A program made the translations under genes and the position numbers. A stretch of DNA of 30,275 nucleotides, from assembly GCA_900551715.1 (NCBI GenBank), contig URXG01000024.1:1-30275 (forward strand), read 5' to 3'. This stretch comes from an uncultured Blautia sp. (lineage in GTDB: Bacteria; Bacillota; Clostridia; Lachnospirales; Lachnospiraceae). Position 1 is the stretch's first letter, and every line of letters begins with the position of its first letter. The notes under the pieces were generated by a model. The model made no database searches. It saw only the letters and a list, made by a program, of their open reading frames with translations, and was not told the DNA's origin. Shown here piece by piece: positions 16,328 through 23,815 of the stretch.

Positions 16328-16333
16328 ATAATT

Positions 16334-17560
16334 TTATGCTTCGGATCTTCTGAGAAGATCGTATTTCTCAATATCTGCGCCTAAATCCACTGCCAGTTTC
16401 TGCTGTGGATGCGGTGCACTTTCTACAGAATTGCCTTCTTCATCGTAGATTGCCTTTACTGTAACAGTAAGATTCCGTCCATCAGGCTTCATGATCTCAA
16501 CGGTCTCACCAACGGAGAATTTGTTTCTCTGGGTAATATGTGCGTAGCCCTTTTCGTCTACTTCCTCTGCATAACCCAGATAGGTATATTCCTTTACGTA
16601 AGTATTGTTGTCATAGATCTGTGTATTCTCATCTGGCTTACCATAAAAAAATCCTGTGGTAAACTGACGGTAAGTACAGTTGGAAATCTGCTCCTGATAC
16701 CAGGACATATTGGCTTTGTACTTCTCCGGTGATTCCATATAATCATCAATTGCCTTACGGTAAGTTCTGGCTACTGTCGCCACATAGAGAGCTGTTTTCA
16801 TACGTCCTTCAATTTTCAGGCTGTCTATACCGCAGGTGAGAATATCATCCATATGTTCGATCATACAGAGATCTTTAGAGTTAAAGATATAAGTACCCCT
16901 TTCGTTCTCAAAAACCGGCATGTATTCTCCAGGACGTTTCTCTTCTACTATAGAATATTTCCAGCGGCATGGATGGGTACATGCCCCCTGATTTGCATCT
17001 CTTCCTACCAGGTAATTACTGAGGAGACATCTGCCGGAATAGGAAATGCACATGGCTCCATGTACAAATGTCTCTATCTCCATATCATCTGGAATATTTG
17101 CACGTATCTCCCGGATCTCATCAAGTGAAAGTTCTCTGGCTGTTACCACACGTTTGGCTCCCAGACGGTGCCAGAAACGATAAGTCTCATAATTGGTATT
17201 ATTTGCCTGTGTGCTGATATGGCATTCGATCTCCGGACAGATTTCTCTTGCATAAGTAAAAATACCAGGGTCTGCAATGATCAGCGCATCTGGTTTCAGC
17301 TCTTTCAGTTCTGTAAGGTATTCCCTCACCCCTGGAAGGTCCTGATTATGTGCCAGAATATTCACTGTCACATACACCTTTACACCATGCTCATGAGCAA
17401 AAGCAATTCCTTCTGCCATATCCTCGTGGGAAAAATTTTTGGCTTTTGCACGGAGTCCAAAGGCTTCGCCACCGATATATACTGCATCTGCGCCAAAAAC
17501 AACAGCGATCTTTAACACTTCCAGGCTGCTGGCAGGTACAAGTAGTTCTATTTTTCTCAT
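16334..17560 (-). CDS. trhP: U32-family protein, tRNA U34 hydroxylation (TrhP-like)
   Basis: 408 aa of the peptidase U32 family. Marks: ELLVPASSLEVLKIAVVFGA at the N-terminus, DALIIADPG, HISTQANNTN, and the signature ETFVHGAMCISYSGRCLLSN followed by GACTHPCRW, whose Cys residues probably hold an iron-sulfur cluster. A C-terminal beta domain (about 320-405) follows. In Bacillus and E. coli such proteins make 5-hydroxyuridine at tRNA position 34 using prephenate; the old peptidase label is doubtful. It directly follows trmR (10 bp), whose product would methylate ho5U to mo5U, supporting this role. ATG at 17560 has AAGGAG 6 nt upstream. Confidence 0.85.
   Translation of the reverse strand: MRKIELLVPASSLEVLKIAVVFGADAVYIGGEAFGLRAKAKNFSHEDMAEGIAFAHEHGVKVYVTVNILAHNQDLPGVREYLTELKELKPDALIIADPGIFTYAREICPEIECHISTQANNTNYETYRFWHRLGAKRVVTARELSLDEIREIRANIPDDMEIETFVHGAMCISYSGRCLLSNYLVGRDANQGACTHPCRWKYSIVEEKRPGEYMPVFENERGTYIFNSKDLCMIEHMDDILTCGIDSLKIEGRMKTALYVATVARTYRKAIDDYMESPEKYKANMSWYQEQISNCTYRQFTTGFFYGKPDENTQIYDNNTYVKEYTYLGYAEEVDEKGYAHITQRNKFSVGETVEIMKPDGRNLTVTVKAIYDEEGNSVESAPHPQQKLAVDLGADIEKYDLLRRSEA
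16344..16360 (+). terminator. possible sigK terminator inside the 3' end of trhP
   Basis: GATCTTC-TGA-GAAGATC, a perfect 7-bp stem 16 nt after the sigK stop, followed by GTATTTCTC. It overlaps the last codons of the convergent trhP gene. The U-tract is poor. Confidence 0.3.
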
Positions 17561-17570
17561 AATCTTCTCC

Positions 17571-18215
17571 TTATGATTGCTTTACACTGACAGAAACGCC
17601 GTCTCCCAGTGGAAGGATCGTTGTCAGAAGCAGGGGATGATGCTTCAGCTGATAAAGATATTCTCTCATTCTCTTGTAAATGGTGCGGTTTCTCCGTTCT
17701 ACCAGATAATGAGATTCAATCAATTCTCCCTCCTGGAGAACATTATCAGATATGAGGATCCCTTCCGGTGCCAGAAGTCTGACCACATCCGGCAGCCAGT
17801 GAATATACTGACCTTTGGCTGCATCCATAAAAATCAGGTCAAACTTACCATCCATCTTTTTCAGGTATTTTCCTGCATCCCCTTCCAGCAAAGTAATCTG
17901 ATGTTCTCTTCCTGCTTTCTTAAAATTTTGTTTCGCTATAGGAATACGTTTCTCATAATTCTCAATGGTAGTGATCTGTACATCCGGACGTCCGTATTCA
18001 CACATAAGAAGTGTGGAGAAGCCTACGGCTGTCCCCACCTCCAGAATCTGCCCGGGTTTCTTTACCGCAAGCAGTACCTTTATAAAACTCTGCATTTCTC
18101 TCCGGATGATCGGCACAGATGCAGCCAGTGCCTCCTGCTCCAGTTCCTCCAGAAAGGGCGTGTTCCCACTGTCCAGAGAATTAATAAACGTGCGCATTCT
18201 TTCTTCTACGATCAC
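17571..18215 (-). CDS. trmR: tRNA 5-hydroxyuridine methyltransferase (TrmR/YrrM-like O-methyltransferase)
   Basis: 214-aa class I SAM-dependent O-methyltransferase of the catechol-O-methyltransferase-like group. SAM motif I ILEVGTAVGFS (57-67), acidic loop TTIENYEKR (82-90), and DLIFMDAAKGQY (126-137) with a metal-binding Asp. B. subtilis TrmR (YrrM) converts ho5U34 to mo5U34 in tRNA, and the adjoining U32 gene supplies ho5U, so the pair reads as one pathway. The start is GTG 18215, overlapping the stop of the MltG-like gene by GTGA, with AAGGGAG 7 nt upstream. Generic small-molecule O-methylation is the alternative. Confidence 0.83.
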   Translation of the reverse strand: MIVEERMRTFINSLDSGNTPFLEELEQEALAASVPIIRREMQSFIKVLLAVKKPGQILEVGTAVGFSTLLMCEYGRPDVQITTIENYEKRIPIAKQNFKKAGREHQITLLEGDAGKYLKKMDGKFDLIFMDAAKGQYIHWLPDVVRLLAPEGILISDNVLQEGELIESHYLVERRNRTIYKRMREYLYQLKHHPLLLTTILPLGDGVSVSVKQS

Positions 18216-18616
18216 GTAGTAGCTCCCTTCTGCTCCTCTGTTTCTCCTGCCAGGATTCCCATGATTCTTGCCGGTGTATAAGCAGTACTTATAAGATAGG
18301 TCCCTGGTTTCAGTTTGCCATTATAATTGTAGAGCCTTACCTGCACACAAAAAACCAGAGGACTTTCAATCAGTCCCTTGCTTTTCAGGGTCTTGCCAAT
18401 CTGGTAAACAGATGCGTCCTCTTTGATCACTACAGTTACTTCCTGTCCTTCTCCCGGACTCATAGGCTGCTGGTTAAAGACATTATAACCAAAAGTATAT
18501 GTGATCTTGCCGACCCAGATGACCAGCACTGCCACGCAGACATATAACGCTGTCTTAAAAAATCCGCCAGCCAGAAACATTCCTGCATTTCCTACCCGGT
18601 CTTTTACATCTCCCAT
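18212..18616 (-). CDS. short MltG-like membrane protein lacking the transglycosylase domain
   Basis: 134 aa: cytoplasmic N-terminus, one membrane helix (about 17-42), then an extracellular LysM-like segment (VTVVIKEDASVYQIGKTLKS, then KGLIESPLVFCVQVRLYNYN) ending in LKPGTYLISTAYTPARIMGIL, which matches the first subdomain of MltG/YceG. Full MltG proteins continue for about 200 residues with the catalytic Glu that cleaves nascent peptidoglycan; here the frame ends shortly after that subdomain, and the TGA overlaps trmR. The position equals yrrL (mltG) in Bacillus. ATG at 18616 has AAGGAGG 10 nt upstream. Confidence 0.78.
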   Translation of the reverse strand: MGDVKDRVGNAGMFLAGGFFKTALYVCVAVLVIWVGKITYTFGYNVFNQQPMSPGEGQEVTVVIKEDASVYQIGKTLKSKGLIESPLVFCVQVRLYNYNGKLKPGTYLISTAYTPARIMGILAGETEEQKGATT

Positions 18617-18634
18617 GCTGTCTGTACCTCCTTG

Positions 18635-18973
18635 TTAAATAACAGGAATATTTAATTCAATTCCTTCTGTAATACTGACACATACCTGCTGTATCAGTCT
18701 GCAGAGAGCAAGCTCTGCATCCAGATATGCATTCACCTCAGGGTTCTGTCGAAGCTCTGCTGATTCTCTGGAGAGCTGTTCTGCATCCCTCAGAAGTGTA
18801 TCCCTGTCATCTTTGTTCTGCAGTCTGAAATTATCTGCCCGGAACCGGTTTACACGTTCCATCAGATCAGGATTTCTTCCGAGTATCTTTTCCTGTTTCT
18901 TATATTCTCTGTATACAGGGTTCTTCCGAATCGAAGCCAGAAGAGCCTGGGTATCTTTTGCTACTGTGTCCAT
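18635..18973 (-). CDS. YlbF/YmcA-family regulator
   Basis: 112-aa all-helical protein with the YlbF-family pattern NPVYREYKKQEKILGRNPDL, then MERVNRFRADNFRLQ, and AELRQNPEVNAYLDAE in the C-terminal half. In B. subtilis YlbF, YmcA and YaaT form a complex that directs RNase Y in mRNA maturation and affects sporulation, competence and biofilm. Its GGAGG site is inside the last codons of the RNase J gene and the ATG at 18973 comes one base after that stop, so its translation is tied to RNase J. Confidence 0.85.
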   Translation of the reverse strand: MDTVAKDTQALLASIRKNPVYREYKKQEKILGRNPDLMERVNRFRADNFRLQNKDDRDTLLRDAEQLSRESAELRQNPEVNAYLDAELALCRLIQQVCVSITEGIELNIPVI

Positions 18974-18974
18974 T

Positions 18975-20885
18975 TTATGCCTCCATAATAATCGGCAGTA
19001 TCATTGGACTTCTCTTTGTACGTTTCCACAGGAAGTCGTTCAGTGCATCTTTTACTACGTTTTTGATCTTGCCCCAGTCTGTTATATTGTGTTCCAGACA
19101 GGACTGAAGTGCATCTTCTACTACTTCTTTGGCATGTTCCATCAGATCTTCGGATTCTCTCACATATACAAAACCTCTGGATACAATATCCGGACCCGCC
19201 AGAACCACATTGCTGTGACGTTCCAGTGTCATAACTACGATCATAATGCCGTCCTCAGCCAGATGCTGACGGTCACGAAGCACGATATTACCTACATCTC
19301 CAACACCAAGTCCGTCTACCAGGATTGCTCCTGTCTGTACGGAACCTGTAACCTGTGCGCTGTGCTCATCCAGTTCCAGAACATTGCCTGAAGAAAGGAT
19401 AAAGATATTTTCTTTGGGGATTCCCAGATCCTCTACTACATGCTTCTGTGCGATCAGGTGACGGTATTCACCATGTACAGGGATGGCATATTTCGGTTTT
19501 ACCAGCGAATAGATGAGTTTGATCTCTTCCTGGCAGGCATGTCCGGAAACATGGACATCCTGGAAAATAACCTTGGCACCCTTCATGGAAAGTTCATTGA
19601 TAACCTTGGATACTGCCTTTTCGTTACCCGGGATCGGGTTGGAACTGAAAATAATGGTATCATTAGGCTTGATGGTGACTTTTTTGTGGATACTGGCTGC
19701 CATACGTGACAAAGCTGCCATGGATTCTCCCTGGCTTCCTGTTGTGATCAGGACCACCTGGTCATCTGGATAATTCTTGATCTGGTCAATCTCTACCAGA
19801 GTATTCTCCGGAATACGAAGATATCCCAGTTCTGATGCAGTACTGATAATATTGACCATACTGCGACCCTCTACTGCAACCTTACGTCCGAAACGATATG
19901 CTGTATTAATGATCTGCTGCACACGATCCACGTTAGATGCAAATGTAGCAATAATAATACGTGCTGTCTTGTGTTCATTAAAGAGGTTATCAAAAACCTT
20001 ACCTACGGTACGCTCTGACATGGTAAAGCCCGGACGTTCTGCATTGGTGCTGTCACACATTACCGCAAGAACACCCTTCTTGCCGATCTCTGCAAAACGC
20101 TGAAGATCAATGGCATCACCAAATACCGGCGTATAATCTACCTTGAAGTCGCCGGTGTGTACTACGATACCTGCCGGTGAATAAATGGCCAGTGCAGACG
20201 CATCCTGAATACTGTGGTTGGTCTTTATGAATTCGATGGAAAAATCACCAAGATTGATCACCTGCCCATGCTTAACCTCTTTCAGCTTGGTGGAGCGAAT
20301 CAGATTGTGTTCTTTCAGCTTGTTGGTGATCAGACCCAGGGTGAGCTTGGTGGAATAAATCGGTACATTGACCTCCTTCAGCACATAAGGAAGTGCTCCG
20401 ATATGGTCCTCATGACCATGGGTGATCACAAATCCCTTGACTTTGGATATGTTTTCTTTCAGGTAAGTTACATCCGGAATTACAAGGTCAATACCCAGCA
20501 TATCATCTTCCGGGAAAGAAAGTCCGCAGTCTACCACTACAATGCTTTCTCCGTACTCAAAAGCTGTGATATTCATTCCGATCTGTTCCAGACCTCCCAG
20601 CGGAATGATTTTCAGTTTGGAACCGCCTTTACGTCCTCTGCGGTTTGCCGGTCTTGTCTGGGGTTTTGGATTATTTCCCTTATAACCTGGCTTATTCTGT
20701 GACTTGGCAACAGGTCTGGATGTTTTGTCCTTGTCTGTACGTTTGCTGTTTGGTCTCTGCTGTTTGTATTTGTAACTTTTGTTTCTGGTCATCTGTTTCT
20801 TTGTATTATTATCGGCTGGTTTACGGTCATAGCCTGTATATTTTCTTTTTTCATTATTGTTATCTGCGTTATTATCGCTTTTCAA
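18975..20885 (-). CDS. rnj: ribonuclease J
   Basis: 636-aa metallo-beta-lactamase/beta-CASP ribonuclease for 5'-3' exonucleolytic and endonucleolytic mRNA and rRNA processing. Metal motif HGHEDHIG at 156-163, further ligands in TNHSIQD, VHTGDFKVD and HVSGHA, and the C-terminal RNase J domain. About 89 residues precede the conserved start SKLKIIPLGGLEQIG; this tail is rich in Asn, Lys, Arg and Gln and looks disordered, which Bacillus RNase J1 (about 555 aa) lacks. Start at TTG 20885 with GGAGGTG 5 nt upstream. The next gene, ylbF, is translationally coupled. Confidence 0.93.
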   Translation of the reverse strand: MKSDNNADNNNEKRKYTGYDRKPADNNTKKQMTRNKSYKYKQQRPNSKRTDKDKTSRPVAKSQNKPGYKGNNPKPQTRPANRRGRKGGSKLKIIPLGGLEQIGMNITAFEYGESIVVVDCGLSFPEDDMLGIDLVIPDVTYLKENISKVKGFVITHGHEDHIGALPYVLKEVNVPIYSTKLTLGLITNKLKEHNLIRSTKLKEVKHGQVINLGDFSIEFIKTNHSIQDASALAIYSPAGIVVHTGDFKVDYTPVFGDAIDLQRFAEIGKKGVLAVMCDSTNAERPGFTMSERTVGKVFDNLFNEHKTARIIIATFASNVDRVQQIINTAYRFGRKVAVEGRSMVNIISTASELGYLRIPENTLVEIDQIKNYPDDQVVLITTGSQGESMAALSRMAASIHKKVTIKPNDTIIFSSNPIPGNEKAVSKVINELSMKGAKVIFQDVHVSGHACQEEIKLIYSLVKPKYAIPVHGEYRHLIAQKHVVEDLGIPKENIFILSSGNVLELDEHSAQVTGSVQTGAILVDGLGVGDVGNIVLRDRQHLAEDGIMIVVMTLERHSNVVLAGPDIVSRGFVYVRESEDLMEHAKEVVEDALQSCLEHNITDWGKIKNVVKDALNDFLWKRTKRSPMILPIIMEA

Positions 20886-20980
20886 TCAAACACCTCCAAT
20901 TTCTGTGCTTTTACCGCACGTAAACACAGGAATACCACACTCTGGTACTCCCTCGGTCAACGTCCTGTTCATACTCTCTT

Positions 20981-21238
20981 TTACATTTCCAGGTCAACAT
21001 CCTCAAGCATCTGTTCAAAAACCTTGTACACTGCCTGCAGTTCATTCTCGTCTTCTACCATTTCGTAGCAGGCATCCGGATCTGTATCTGTTGAAATATC
21101 TTTCAGAATATAAGCTGAAGCTTCATCTTCCAGTGAATCGGATACCAGAAGATAAGACACGCCTCCTATTCTGGTCTGCTCTTCAATATAAAACTCTTCT
21201 ACTGTCCCCTCCGGAGACTGAAATCTGATTTTTTCCAT
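20981..21238 (-). CDS. DUF1292 family protein (YrzB-like)
   Basis: 85-aa acidic protein with the DUF1292 pattern: EEFYIEEQTRIGGVSYLLVS, then ASAYILKDI and VEDENELQAVYKVFEQML. Its role is unknown. In Bacillus the same gene (yrzB) lies right after ruvX, as here (18 bp). The 95-bp gap to rnj holds TTGACC at a possible -35 but no convincing -10. Confidence 0.88.
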   Translation of the reverse strand: MEKIRFQSPEGTVEEFYIEEQTRIGGVSYLLVSDSLEDEASAYILKDISTDTDPDACYEMVEDENELQAVYKVFEQMLEDVDLEM

Positions 21239-21256
21239 GTTATCTTCGTTTCTTCC

Positions 21257-21691
21257 TTATATGTTTGATACGTTCCCCAGGGAATCCAGATATCCCTGTA
21301 AAATAAACACTGCTGCAAGACCATCCAGATACTGCTTGCGGTTCTCTCTCCGTACCCCGGCTTCCATCAGTGTGCGGTCTGCCTCTACTGTAGTCAGACG
21401 CTCATCCCACATGATCACCGTAAGACCAGTACGCTTCTCCAGCATTTCTTTGAACTCCAGTGCCTTTTCTGCACGTTCTCCTACGGTGTTGTTCATATTC
21501 TTGGGATAGCCAAGTACGATCTGTTCTATCTGATATTCATCCACCAGTTCTTTGATACGTGCCAGAGTCTGGCGAAGCTTGTTTTCCTGTTTGCGCCAGA
21601 TAGTATCCAGTCTCTGAGCAGTCAGACCCAGAGGATCGCTGACTGCCACTCCAACTGTCTTTGAGCCATAGTCCAACCCCAGAATACGCAT
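21257..21691 (-). CDS. ruvX: Holliday junction resolvase-like RuvX
   Basis: 144-aa RNase H-fold protein of the RuvX/YqgF family, implicated in Holliday junction resolution or 16S rRNA end processing. MRILGLDYGSKTVGVAVSD carries the first catalytic Asp; QIVLGYPKNMNNTVGERA and MWDERLTTVEADR follow in family order, and KQYLDGLAAVFILQGYL gives the last acidic residue. ATG at 21691 has TGGGAG 7 nt upstream, inside the end of ireB, whose stop is one base away. Confidence 0.92.
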   Translation of the reverse strand: MRILGLDYGSKTVGVAVSDPLGLTAQRLDTIWRKQENKLRQTLARIKELVDEYQIEQIVLGYPKNMNNTVGERAEKALEFKEMLEKRTGLTVIMWDERLTTVEADRTLMEAGVRRENRKQYLDGLAAVFILQGYLDSLGNVSNI

Positions 21692-21692
21692 A

Positions 21693-21965
21693 TCAATGCT
21701 CCCAGGATCTGTTCTTAATGTACTCGTTTAAAAGTTCCTCTACCAGCTCATCTCTCTCTACTTTCATGATCATGCTCCGGGCACCTTTGTGACTGGTAAT
21801 GTAAGTAGGATCTCCGGACATAATATAACCTACGATCTGATTAACCGGGTTATAGCCCTTCTCATCCATTGCATTGTAAACCAGATCCAGAACTTCTTTT
21901 ACTTCAAGCTCCTGGTCAGGTTTCGTCCTGAAATACTGAGTATTTCCTAAATTGTTTTCTACCAT
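21693..21965 (-). CDS. ireB: IreB-family regulatory phosphoprotein (DUF965)
   Basis: 90-aa protein with the family core EKGYNPVNQIVGYIMSGDPT and YITSHKGARSMIMKVERDEL. In Enterococcus faecalis IreB is phosphorylated by the PASTA kinase IreK and lowers cephalosporin resistance. Several N-terminal Thr residues (NTQYFRT) are candidate phosphosites. It is the first gene of the run ireB-ruvX-DUF1292-rnj-ylbF-mltG-trmR-trhP, as yrzL is in Bacillus. A promoter lies about 35 nt upstream. Confidence 0.9.
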   Translation of the reverse strand: MVENNLGNTQYFRTKPDQELEVKEVLDLVYNAMDEKGYNPVNQIVGYIMSGDPTYITSHKGARSMIMKVERDELVEELLNEYIKNRSWEH

Positions 21966-21998
21966 TTTTTCTCACGTCCTTAATAAGATTTCTATTTT

Positions 21999-22027
21999 AT
22001 TTTAATATAATTCACTATAAAATACAA
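21999..22027 (-). promoter_or_regulatory. promoter of the ireB operon
   Basis: TTGTAT (22022-22027), 17 nt, TAAAAT (21999-22004) on the minus strand, about 34 nt before the ireB ATG. It is directly downstream of the mtaB stop, where no terminator is seen, so mtaB readthrough may add to it. Confidence 0.5.
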
Positions 22028-22036
22028 GAACACTTT

Positions 22037-23359
22037 TTAACGGCAGATAAGTACATGATCCTGGATAAAATCTTCTGCAGTTACTTTTACCAGGTCATTT
22101 ACTTTGTATGCGTCTGTATCTTCTACTACAGCCTTTACATATTCTCTGCTGTGTCCCATGTAATAGGATTTTCCCCCTATCTCTGTTTTTTCCTCCAGAA
22201 GAAGTTCCAGTGTCTTTCCTATCATGGAAGTCTCGTATTCTTTTGCCCGTATTTCATGAAGAGCAATCATTTTTTCACTTCGAATGGTCTTTACCGCATC
22301 TGTCAGCTGACCTGACATGGCAGCTGCTCTGGTGCCCTGTCTTCTGGAATATTTGAAAATATGGGTTTCATAAAAATGAATATTTTTTACAAATTCATAG
22401 GATTCCTGAAAATCTTCTTCGGTTTCTCCGGGGAAGCCCACAATAACATCTGTAGTCAGTGCCGGTGACGGATAATACTTACGGATCAGGGCACATTTCT
22501 GTGCATATTCTTCTGCATCATATCTCCGGTTCATATCAGAAAGTGTCTTATTGCATCCACTCTGAAGAGAAAGATGAAAATGCTGGCAGAACTTTGGAAG
22601 TCTGGATATACCTTCCATAAATTCTTCAGTAATAATCCCTGGCTCCAGTGATCCCAGTCGGATTCTCTCTACGCCCTCAACCTCATGTACTGCCTGGATC
22701 AGAGTCAGAAGGGTCTCCGGATTCTCCTTAAAATCTACTCCATAGGAACTGAGATGGATTCCTGTAAGTACCACTTCTTTATAGCCCCTTAAAGCCAGCG
22801 TCTTTACTTCTTCCAGCACTTCGCTGATCCGTCTGCTGCGTACCCGTCCTCTGGCGAAAGGAATAATACAGTAGGAGCAGAACTGATTGCAGCCATCCTG
22901 AACCTTGATATAGGCACGTACATGCTCTGCTGTGTATCCGATTTCCAGTTCTTCATATTCTTTTGTGTGGTTGATATCAATGACTCTGGCTGTGTTACCA
23001 GATTCCTGTGGTTCTTTCATAAAAGCTTCCAGTGCTTCTACGATCTGAGTCTTCTGATTATTTCCAAGGATCAGATCTACGGCAGCGTCTGCTTTCAGTT
23101 TCTCTGTATCTGTCTGAACATAGCAGCCTGTAGCTACTACGATTGCGTTCGGGTTCATTTTTTTTGCTTTGTGAAGCATCTGACGAGATTTGCGGTCTGC
23201 AATATTGGTAACTGTACAGGTATTTATAACATATACATCTGCCCCTTCTATAAAAGGCACAATCTCGTATCCCGCTTTTTCCAGAAGCTGCTGCATAGCC
23301 TCAACTTCATATGCATTTACTTTACATCCCAGATTGTGAAGGGCTACTTTTTTGCTCAT
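22037..23359 (-). CDS. mtaB: tRNA t6A37 methylthiotransferase MtaB
   Basis: 440-aa radical SAM methylthiotransferase making ms2t6A at tRNA position 37. The N-terminal UPF0004 domain has its three cluster Cys in NLGCKVNAYE, VINTCTVTN and VATGCYVQTD; the radical SAM motif is CNQFCSYCIIPFARGRVRSR; a TRAM domain (about 375-440) binds RNA. MtaB rather than MiaB is indicated by GCKVNAYE and length. ATG at 23359 (MSKKVALHN) has GAGG 6 nt upstream and is preferred to the in-frame TTG at 23371. It is divergent from the Crh-like gene. Confidence 0.92.
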   Translation of the reverse strand: MSKKVALHNLGCKVNAYEVEAMQQLLEKAGYEIVPFIEGADVYVINTCTVTNIADRKSRQMLHKAKKMNPNAIVVATGCYVQTDTEKLKADAAVDLILGNNQKTQIVEALEAFMKEPQESGNTARVIDINHTKEYEELEIGYTAEHVRAYIKVQDGCNQFCSYCIIPFARGRVRSRRISEVLEEVKTLALRGYKEVVLTGIHLSSYGVDFKENPETLLTLIQAVHEVEGVERIRLGSLEPGIITEEFMEGISRLPKFCQHFHLSLQSGCNKTLSDMNRRYDAEEYAQKCALIRKYYPSPALTTDVIVGFPGETEEDFQESYEFVKNIHFYETHIFKYSRRQGTRAAAMSGQLTDAVKTIRSEKMIALHEIRAKEYETSMIGKTLELLLEEKTEIGGKSYYMGHSREYVKAVVEDTDAYKVNDLVKVTAEDFIQDHVLICR

Positions 23360-23385
23360 ATTATACCTCAATTTTTTTATTTTTC

Positions 23386-23414
23386 TTGACTTTTTGCAAA
23401 GTCACGTTTAAGAT
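23386..23414 (+). promoter_or_regulatory. promoter of the Crh-like gene
   Basis: TTGACT (23386-23391), 17 nt, TAAGAT (23409-23414). The inverted repeat GACTTT-TTGC-AAAGTC (23388-23403) overlaps the -35 and spacer and could be an operator. Confidence 0.55.
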
Positions 23415-23429
23415 AAAACTCATAATAAC

Positions 23430-23447
23430 GTTGCTGTTTACAGTAAC
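23430..23447 (+). repeat. short form of the palindromic repeat, in the Crh-like leader
   Basis: GTTGCTGT-TT-ACAGTAAC: its two 8-nt arms are identical to the arms of the minus-strand copy at 26220-26246, but the 11-nt middle is replaced by TT. It lies between the promoter and the ribosome binding site of the gene at 23478. Confidence 0.55.
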
Positions 23448-23477
23448 GGTAATAATACTAATAGGGAGGTTCTCACA

Positions 23478-23714
23478 ATGAAAACATTAAAAATCTCACT
23501 GAATTCCATTGATAAAGTTAAAGCTTTTGTTAATGAAATCAGCAAATTTGACTGTGATTTCGACCTTGTATCCGGAAGATATGTGATCGATGCAAAATCT
23601 ATCATGGGTATCTTCAGCCTTGATCTTTCCAAACCGATCAACCTGAACATCCACGCTGAAGGCAGCACCCTTGATACTATTCTTGGAATCGTACAGCCTT
23701 ACGTTATTGACTAA
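23478..23714 (+). CDS. HPr-fold protein lacking the phosphocarrier His (Crh-like)
   Basis: 78 aa aligning along its length with HPr: TLKISLNSIDKVKAFVNEIS at the N-terminus and GRYVIDAKSIMGIFSLDLSK around the regulatory serine. The HPr active-site loop (GIHARPA) is replaced by a shorter SIDKVKA, so no His is available for PEP-dependent phosphotransfer, while Ser41 in KSIMG corresponds to Ser46, the HPr kinase target. This is the pattern of Bacillus Crh, which works with CcpA in catabolite repression. GGGAGG precedes the ATG by 8 nt. It is a single-gene unit with its own promoter and a strong terminator. Annotators often call it HPr family. Confidence 0.82.
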   Translation: MKTLKISLNSIDKVKAFVNEISKFDCDFDLVSGRYVIDAKSIMGIFSLDLSKPINLNIHAEGSTLDTILGIVQPYVID

Positions 23715-23746
23715 TTGTCTTTTAAACATTCTATTCAGTAAATATA

Positions 23747-23775
23747 ACAGAAGCTGCAAGCAGCTTCTGTTTTTT
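23747..23775 (+). terminator. terminator of the Crh-like gene, possibly shared with thiI
   Basis: ACAGAAGCTG-CAAG-CAGCTTCTGT followed by TTTTT. The hairpin is symmetric, and on the minus strand it is followed by a weaker TTATATTT, so it may also stop thiI transcripts. Confidence 0.88.
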
Positions 23776-23815
23776 GTACTGTTTTATAACAGATAGTTCA
23801 GGGATTCTCTTTTAT

